The position numbers and the translations under genes were made by a program. The notes under the pieces were generated by a model that worked only from the letters and a program-made list of their open reading frames with translations, was not told the DNA's origin and made no database searches. Shown in pieces: positions 37,701 to 46,700 of a DNA stretch of 64,000 bases; the first letter of the stretch is position 1, and each line of letters begins with the position of its first letter. This DNA is from Diphasiastrum complanatum (taxonomy: Eukaryota; Streptophyta; Lycopodiopsida; Lycopodiales; Lycopodiaceae). The stretch spans positions 17,867,353-17,931,352 of the forward strand of contig CM055105.1 of NCBI GenBank assembly GCA_029204225.1. The letters are read 5' to 3'.

Positions 37701-40700
37701 CCACTGGAACCATCTGTGATCGTAACGAACAGGCTAGGAGTTAGTTATGAATTTTTATCTTTTTTTTTATTAATTTTTTATAAAAGGAGCTAAAGCGTAA
37801 ACCTGGGAGTTAATGCACATAAACTGGACCATCCTGTACCCAAAACATTCGGCAAACTACACAAAAATAATGCTCTTAATTAGAGCTTTCATCAAATACC
37901 CATATTGCCCAAAAAAAATCAACAAAAAAAAAAAACACACGTTTCTGAACGTTTCTACAAAAAATTCCGAAACACGATTCTGGACCGCGTTTCGGAATCA
38001 GCGTGCAACTATGATTATTATAATGATATCCTAGGCAAAGCCATGAGCTGTACATATAAATCAGATAACAGGTCCTGATAGAGCTGGGACTCCTTTTACC
38101 AAGGAGTAGTCACTAGAGAGATTATATAAGGAGGGCCCTGCTGGCGCCCCACCTTCAATCATTCCATTGTAGAGAGATATGCTCATTCTTCTATTAATCT
38201 AAGTTCTCTTCGGTCTCTTATGTTGATCTTGATTTGTGAGTGTGAGTGCCAATATGATTAGTTAACTCCTATGTAGAGTTTGACCATCAAATTCTAACAC
38301 GAGCTAGGACCAGTGTGTCACAAGCAGTGACCCGGTGTGACCACCTGACAAGCTGTCAGAGACACAGTGGATTGTGACTGTCGAAATCCTAGCCCTTAGT
38401 GACAAGATGCTAGTTGGGGTGACCAGGGTGACCCTCATATACATACGTGGGGGTCCTTTTCACAAGTCCTATTTTAAGAATGAGATCAACAACTATGAGA
38501 TGGCTAGGGAAGGGGAAGACCTTCTTGGTCAACATGGAGAGATCATGTTTCTGCAGACACATTAGGAATACTGAGAGGTACTGTCATGTTTCCGCAGACA
38601 CATTAGGAATGCTGAGAGGTACTGTCATTTCTTTGGCACTCACTAACTGCCATATATGTTGCCGAGATTTGGTGTATAAGGATCACACATTTAGATTGCC
38701 ACTCTTGCCTCTAGATCAATATGCCCTTAGTTCCACACCAGATTGTTTTACCAGAGTTTGCTGCTGTATATCCCATTCAAGCTGAGGCTATTTTCTATGT
38801 GATCACGTATCTTTAGAGAGTCAAAGAGTTTGGTGTTATGAGCAGTTTCAGTTTTCGGCTAATAGTAGTCACATCCTCCTAGAGGCTTCATGAGCAAGGA
38901 CGTGACCAAAAGTCACCATTCCTATATCATGTCTTCTGGAGGATACACACTCATTTATCTGATAGTTCATACGGAGAGTTTGGTCTAGATTCCTTGGGGT
39001 CAAATTGGAGTTCTGCGTGACACCACACATGGGGTTCTGACATGACTTCCATACCTTGATTTCCAGATATCACATAGTTTGAGGTTCACGTGAGGACAAG
39101 TGAGGGTGTTCTTATATCATCGTCAGATTGAGACATGCAGATATAATAGGATACCTCATGAGACAAAATCTGTCAGTTATGCTCTATGGGTGAGGTGGAA
39201 ATGGAAGAGCATTTCACCTTCCATTGTCCATTCCACTATGAGATTAGAGGTTGGTATTACTACCTATTTTGAGACCAGCCTATGACCTTATGCTTACTGA
39301 TTTAGTATGGGGATCAAAGATGTGTTGCCTTGATGCTTCGAGATATTTTCCCCTTAGACATGACACACATCAAATTCTTATCACCTCATAGAAACATATC
39401 ACTTCCTAGTTCTCTAGACAGAGGCATAGAGATGTGGATTCGGATGATGACTCTCTCATTTCATCCAGACATCAGGTTTGATGCCAAAGAGCTCTACCCT
39501 AGCATGATACCTGTTTACGAGCAACACATCGTTCCAGACATGCATTTCTAGCACTAGCTCGAGCCCTAGTGGCTCACATGGCCTATACCACATCATATAT
39601 TGGCATTTTATGAGTCATCACCTAGTCAGGGAGACTTATCACAACATTTACTTCATTGTTTTTCTTGTATTCCAGCCTGAGACCTAGCCACTTTTCTTGG
39701 AAAACATAAGAAAAGGGAATTGTTGTAAGCTCTGAATGACAATCGAAAAACCTTTCAACACTTCTGAAACTAAAACATCCTAGATTTTGCATGAACATTG
39801 GCAAGCCATGCCAGCGTAAGCTTTTGTCTCAATATGTCTTCAGATTTAGTCTTGCCAACAATAAACATGCAACATTCTAGCTGCAGAAAAAAATTCTTCT
39901 GGACTAGAACCCTTAGGTGGTTGACGCTTCACTTTGTGGCTACTAGCTATGATCCGCCACATTCATTAACCTCTCAACATTTCTTGTCTCCTTGTCATCT
40001 GGCTCTTAGCTCTTAGAATTGCACTTAGAACATAGTCTTAAAGAAAGCCATCCGGCAATCCTAACATCTTCAAGTCAGATGGATTTAAACAGTCAAAACT
40101 TGACAGGCATGTCAAAATCCAAGTCATCAAGACAAGCATAAACTTTTTAATAAAATGAAAGGCAAACAAATACAACCCTAACCCAGAGATTTCTGACATA
40201 AAAAATTATCAGCATTTCAGGATCCATCCATCACAACAGGCCTGGAACAAACCTAGACACGAAAGAGCAAACAGAATGTCAACATAGTTACCATTTGCTC
40301 TAACAAACCCACAAATATTGAATTTCTGCTAGAAACTCTGAATCTAGACAAAATAGGTTACGATCCAACCAAACACTAAGTTGAGTTCAAGTTAGAAACA
40401 AAAAAAAGGGTGCTCAAGGGGACAGATATTTTGATGATATTGAGATATACCTGACTGCTGGACTGTAAAATATTCTTGCATAGGAAGCTTAAGGGCTCTT
40501 TGCAAAAATGCTCCATACACGCAATCTACAGCCCACAAGCATATGTAATCTGAGCTGAATATGAGCTAAAACCCATCTAGAGACAACCTTGTAACAAGAA
40601 TTTCATTTAAGAGCCAAGAGCAAAGCTTATGTTTAAGAACTAAGAAAAGATACTAGCTCTTTTTAGACTGAACTAACCTTCATCGATTTAAGAAGAGAGC

Positions 40701-43700
40701 TAACACTGTTGTCATGGGTGAAAAAAAACTTGAAAAGAAACTCAACCACATCATGTCCAAGGCTGAAAATGCCGGATGATTCCATCAGTACTGCTTTGAA
40801 AATGGCTTCAAGAAGCTCAGTAGGGGACTTTAACGAAAATTGTTGCAGATGCAAGCACCCTAGTGCCCTGGATGGTAATAGCTTTTTAAGAGAAGCACAG
40901 GTTGTCGACATGCCCATGATTAGCACAAGAGGCAGCCTTGTAACCCATTCACTACACAGAACGAAATCCCACTCAATATTTCAGTGCAATTGCAGGAAAG
41001 CTGTGCTTGTCCATTTAATATCAATTGTGTATGACATGGTAAAATGACAAAGGTTTGAATCTATGATGCAACGGATCAAAGAGTGAGAGCTGGCAGCAGG
41101 GTTCACAATAAGGCCAAGAGAGCTTAGGGAAAACATTTCACACCAGAATATTTCTCACTCAGGATGTAATAGCTGTTTCAGAATGTTTTTAGCTTGTCTA
41201 AAGGAAGTGAAATTAAGAGTAGATATTTTCCTTAAACTTTGGCAACTTCAGCATGCATCTATTTCACATAATTGGGATCAACAAAAAGAATGTGCCTATA
41301 AACACAGGCTTTGAAGGTATCAATATGAAAAGTAGATCACAAGGTTCAATTTGTTTGGTGGCCCGTAACCAAGTGGTATAGTTCTTGTAGAAATGTTTAC
41401 TCATGTTTACCCACGTATGATACACAAGCTTTGAAGGTGTTAATATGAGATGTAGATCACAAGGTTCAATTTGTTCGGTGGCCAGTAACCAAGTTGGATA
41501 GGACTTAAGGACACGTACTATGCAATGCTAAACCTTATATATTCCACCCATGAAGTATCAGACCGTCAACTGTATCATGCATATCACAGATCAAATGCGA
41601 TGACATGCCTACTCACTTCATTAGTGCCCAGAAATTGATGTGCATCACATGTACAAACAGATGTCCACATTAGCATTCATACAAAGACTAATGTACTGAG
41701 TTTCAATCCTTCTTTGGAGGTCAAGGCTCAGTCATGATGAAGGCTAGCACTAAAGAGCAAAGCCAATCAAATGAAGTCCCTACTTCTTCCTGAAAGAGTA
41801 AGGAAAAGTGCATTTTGCTACTTCATGTTGCTTGAAATCTCAATCAAACTATGTGACTCGACAAGAGGAATATACGACGCAACAATAGGACTATATGTCT
41901 CGACAATAGGACTATGTGACTCTATCACTATCTCAAGACTATGTGACTCTATCACTATCTCAGGGCTACATGAAGACTCAACCTCACATGCAGAAGGTAA
42001 CGCAGAAAGAGTGGTAGCAAATGGAAGATCTTCTAAATATATGCCCCATATGAGTGTAGGATGAGTGCGACGATACTTTTGCATGGCCATCCAACCACAA
42101 AGAGGCCATCCTGATTTTCATAACATCTGAACATGAATAAGTGAAAAAACAATCCTCAAAATTATTCACCCAATATGTGAATTCGACAATGCCACAAAAT
42201 GTAGAGAAAAAACCGAAATACTTAGGAAAAGAGAAATGTGTCATCATTTTGTCATTTTTTTTTTTAAATGGAAAACGAATAAATAAAATGGGGTCAAAAT
42301 GGGAAAACGTAAAGTGTGAAGGAAAACATGGTATAGACCACTTTCTTGAGCGATTTGGAGTGCTTTTGTGCTTTATGGTTTCTTTGCAAGTTTTTGGATC
42401 TTATGTTTGTTTTTGTGATTTTCTTTGCAGGTTTAAGATCTTCATTGAAGGACTAAGATCTGCTATCTCTTTTCTCTTTTCATCTCCCTCTAGTTGGATC
42501 TTCATCTTTTGGTGAATCTTCAACTCTCGTTCTAGACAGTTTTCTGGCCATTTTCTCTCTCTAGAATTTTTTTTCACTTTTTTGTCATAACTTGTTTGTT
42601 TGTGATCAGACTTGTTGCATTGGTGTTGTAGCAAGTCGGCACCTATGATGATGTAATTTTTTTGCTAGCTGTTTTTTGGAAACCCTAATTTTTAGTTTCT
42701 GGAAAAACTCATCTTTTCCATCCTTTTTCGTGATAGAAGTTCAAAATAATCATATGGATGAGGGTGCTAGGCTGAAACAAGACCAGGTTTCATGTCAAAC
42801 GGAGGACTACATCCACAGATCTTGCAAAGTTTTCCAAAGGGGTATTCTTTTTACTTTTCATTTTTTTTTAATTGTTCTTTTTGCATATGTGATTGGATCT
42901 TGTTCTTTCCCATCATTCCTTGATTCTTAAGATCCATTTTTAACCTTTTAGAAGTGAAGGTTTTAAAAAGTCAAACCTTGCGGCACCTATCTGGAAGCTT
43001 CCGTTAGGATAAGCATGACCAATCTTTCACACTATAACAACGATCACATTTCCAAGTGAAAAGCTCCAAAAGTAAAAGAAGAGTTAAAGGCCTTCAAGCT
43101 ACAAGGGAAGACCAACAATGGCTGAAGATTGTAAAGGACTTGAGAATCTCTAGTGACTGGGAAGTAGATACTCCTAGCTCAAGAGAGAGTATCAAGGTAT
43201 CATGTATGTTAGGTCACTTTAACATTCACGACAATGCGATGAGCTACTCTTAGCTCCCTCAAGCTATTCTTCCACATCAAGAGTTAAGCGATCCATTAAG
43301 AAAGTCGATCAATTAAGGGACTTTGCCAGAGGATTGCAGCACCACCAACAAGGCATGAATGAAGTCCGAAAAGGATTTTGAGACGAGTTACAAGGAATGC
43401 ATAAGCTATGGAAGTGACTCATGTTTGGGGGGGTCTAGCTGCACACTTTCAATTATCTTCTAGTGCTGCAAATATATGGCATAATGCATTCTCGCTTTTC
43501 TACAGTTACTTTTGAGTATATAAGTGTGTGCCCTGGAAAGTATCTTCTTGCATTCTCATAACATTCCTGGACTATGTGGATGGCTTGGTTTTTCTTTGGA
43601 GCCAGAAGCTGCTAAAAATAAGTGTGTACTGATTGTACATGCATCTTTGCTAGACTGTATATGTTGTGGTGGCATACTTATTTTCTATTTGGTAGCATTA

Positions 43701-46700
43701 GGGTACTCAAAGACAATATATTGCTCAATAAGCAGAAATTCATGTACCTTACAAAAGCAGAGCTTCATGGAGCAATAAGTTCGCAAAGATTAGAATTGCA
43801 CTCAAGAAGGAAATGGGAGAGTTCACCTCAAGACAATTATTAGTTCTGCCAAAACCATTGAATTGCAACATTCCGCATCTTCGATTATGATCACCATGGG
43901 GGAGGTCTGATTTGGGTTTTCCACATGCCAAGCAGCCAGTATCTCCATGTCTGTTGTCTGGTTGAAAATCAAAAATGAAAAAGGTCATGACCCGAAAAGA
44001 TCACATCTCAAATTCTACTAACAAGTGGATACAAATGTTTTTCCTTTGTTGGAATGAGAGTATAATGCCTATGCTGAAAAAATTTAAGTGTTCAAAATGA
44101 AAAGAAAAAAATTTTTACATCGGGATTGTGTTGGGTAAACTGCTTAAACAGGCTTCGAAGAGCACCATTAATAACAGCTTTGCTTGAAAGATTGTGCGGT
44201 TGAAGGCTAGCGACATGGCAACAATGCTCTTTCATGTATGTTGTAAGGTCATCAAATATAGCTCTAGAGTCCGAAGAGTCAATAGCCCCTGTCAGAGGAT
44301 GACCCCCCATCAGATAATCACTAGCTTGCCAAACAGAGAAAGCTTATACAAATCTAAGCTAGTCATTACACGCAATGCATTCACAATGACAGTAACCTTT
44401 GGGCTTTGGTAAAACATATACTCAAAAGCTACGAAAAGTCAAATTGGCCCAGAAAAAATTGGGAAACGAATCTTACGTATGTGAAAAACCACCAAAAATT
44501 CGGACATGTGTAACAAATTGTATCACTTTAACACTGCAAAAGACGGCATTTTACAAGAGCAGCAAACAAAAACGGATCACAGCTCAAAGTGCAGAGCCTT
44601 ACTGTGGATGAAATCTTTGAAGGATAAGCCTCTCGAACTCATATATAACTGTAAAAAGGAGGGGTGTGTGGGTTTGAAGAACTGACGTCTTACATGAAAC
44701 TAATGAAGCAAAATAAACTAAAGGCCAATATGAATTAGAAGATAATGAAATGGAAATGCAAGAAACAGGAACACCCTAGGTAGGTCAAAACTAAACATAA
44801 GACAAAGAACAACAATGAACCCAAGAAAGGTTGCAGAATGCAGCCTGTGTTTGGATTAGAAAACTATAGAATCATAAAACTTACTAAGTAATAAATGCTA
44901 TTCAGGTTGGTCTTTGATTTGGAATAAAGCCTCATCGTTTTTGTCTTCCTAAGTCATTTTCCATTAAGGGAAGCTCTTCTTTGTAAGATTCATAAAACTT
45001 GTGGAATCTTGCATACAAATAAATGTTCAAACAATTGTCTTCATTTCAGAAATTTATATATGGTATTATCGCATGGTTCGCAACAACTTAGAATTGGCTG
45101 GAATTTGAGCTAGTCCTCAATTGCCCATTTAGTTTGATGCATGTCAAGAACAAGGATGCATTTTTATGTAACTGCAGAAGATTATTGGCACCATTGCAAT
45201 AATATCAATAAACTGAGGGTAAAGCAATTGCCATGGAATTCAATCACAGCACTCTAGTAGCTACAACACATTCGTCATCGACAGTAATGTTTGAAATATT
45301 AGGAAAAACTAAGAGAAATTTTTCTATTAGGCGCCTTATGTTACATGGGTTGGGTTCCGCAATGCTCGTAAGAAACCACATGGTTAATTTAAGGGCCAAA
45401 TGTTCCATGTAGCTAAGGGGCATGCCCCACCTACAATGAATGCTAACAGTTAGGGATTACAGAAACGTGGTGACCCACTGCAGCCCACAGATCTCTCTAT
45501 TCAGATTATTATTTTTTTCATTATTTTTTATGATCCAGAGAGGATCTTTATACCTCCACAATGTGGAGTTTACAAGATGGCTAAAACGTAGAATCACAAA
45601 ACCTTCCTTTATGGAAGCAACAGCCTCAAGAGCAAAGAGCAATGGCATATAAAACTCAAGAGGAAGACAACAGAAACCTTAAAAGGAAGTCAAAGGAAAC
45701 CTCAAGAGGAGGGCAAGGAGGGAGAATGCTGGCAAGGGAGTGAAATTGCAGCTGCACAAGGCTTCGAAACCGCAGAATAAGAGACCAATATCACAGCTGT
45801 AGAAGGTGAAAAATTGTAGGAGCCAGGGTCTGATGTTTTGCTACCAAATGGCAGTTGGTTCTTGAGGACACTTGTCAGTTTTGCAGTTGAACTGCGGCCC
45901 ATGTTGAAGCGCCAGCTTTCTTAAGAGGTGCTATTGAGCAGGGGATAACCAATGGGCAAATATACAAAGGTTCAGTTAGTTAGTGCTAACTGGTGGTAAC
46001 TAACAGTTGGTGGGACACCCTGCCCCACCGTGGGGCTCATTTAACAATAGGAGAGGCAGGCCCCTAACTCAAGTCTCAGTTAATGACATGGGTTTTTCAA
46101 GTATATAAACTTTAGGGAGCATGGACACTTTATTCCTATGCATCCATTGAAGAGGGTCATTTTCTATTTTTTGTTCGGGTCTATAAAGTAAATTTCAATA
46201 GCAGAGTTGCTTTGTGAGTGGCTTTGCAAGACAGCCTCTTGTCAATTGCTAATTCTTTATGGGGCAGTCAGCATGTCAGAAAGATTTTGCTGGTAATTCA
46301 TTCATAATGTGACACGACTGTATTCAATAATTTGTTCCTTATCTATTTATATATGGGCCTATATGATAATGGGCCTATATGATAACTCTCGCCCTCAGGG
46401 GTCCCAACATATGATCACTGCAATTCGCATTATCTGCATGCTATGTTTCCTGTAAACATCTTCAGGACAAGAAAGAGACCACCATGCCTCAATGTAAGAA
46501 TAGTCCCCCAAGAATGTCCCATGTCAAGAAAAGCTTAGTTTACTGCATTTTTTAAACGGAATGCTTTGTAAGGCATGAAGTGAAAGTGTTTATTGGCCTC
46601 TTAAATTTAGCCCACCTTTGGTTCTTTCCGACTACAGCAAACCCGGAGAATCTATGGGCCTCGAAATTACTTTCAAGATTGCTTAGTGAGTGGTCAATTG

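Noticed and set aside
43524-43843. Plus-strand open frames in ORC3 intron 5
   Set aside because: No similarity or splice context. They lie antisense beside ORC3 exon 5.
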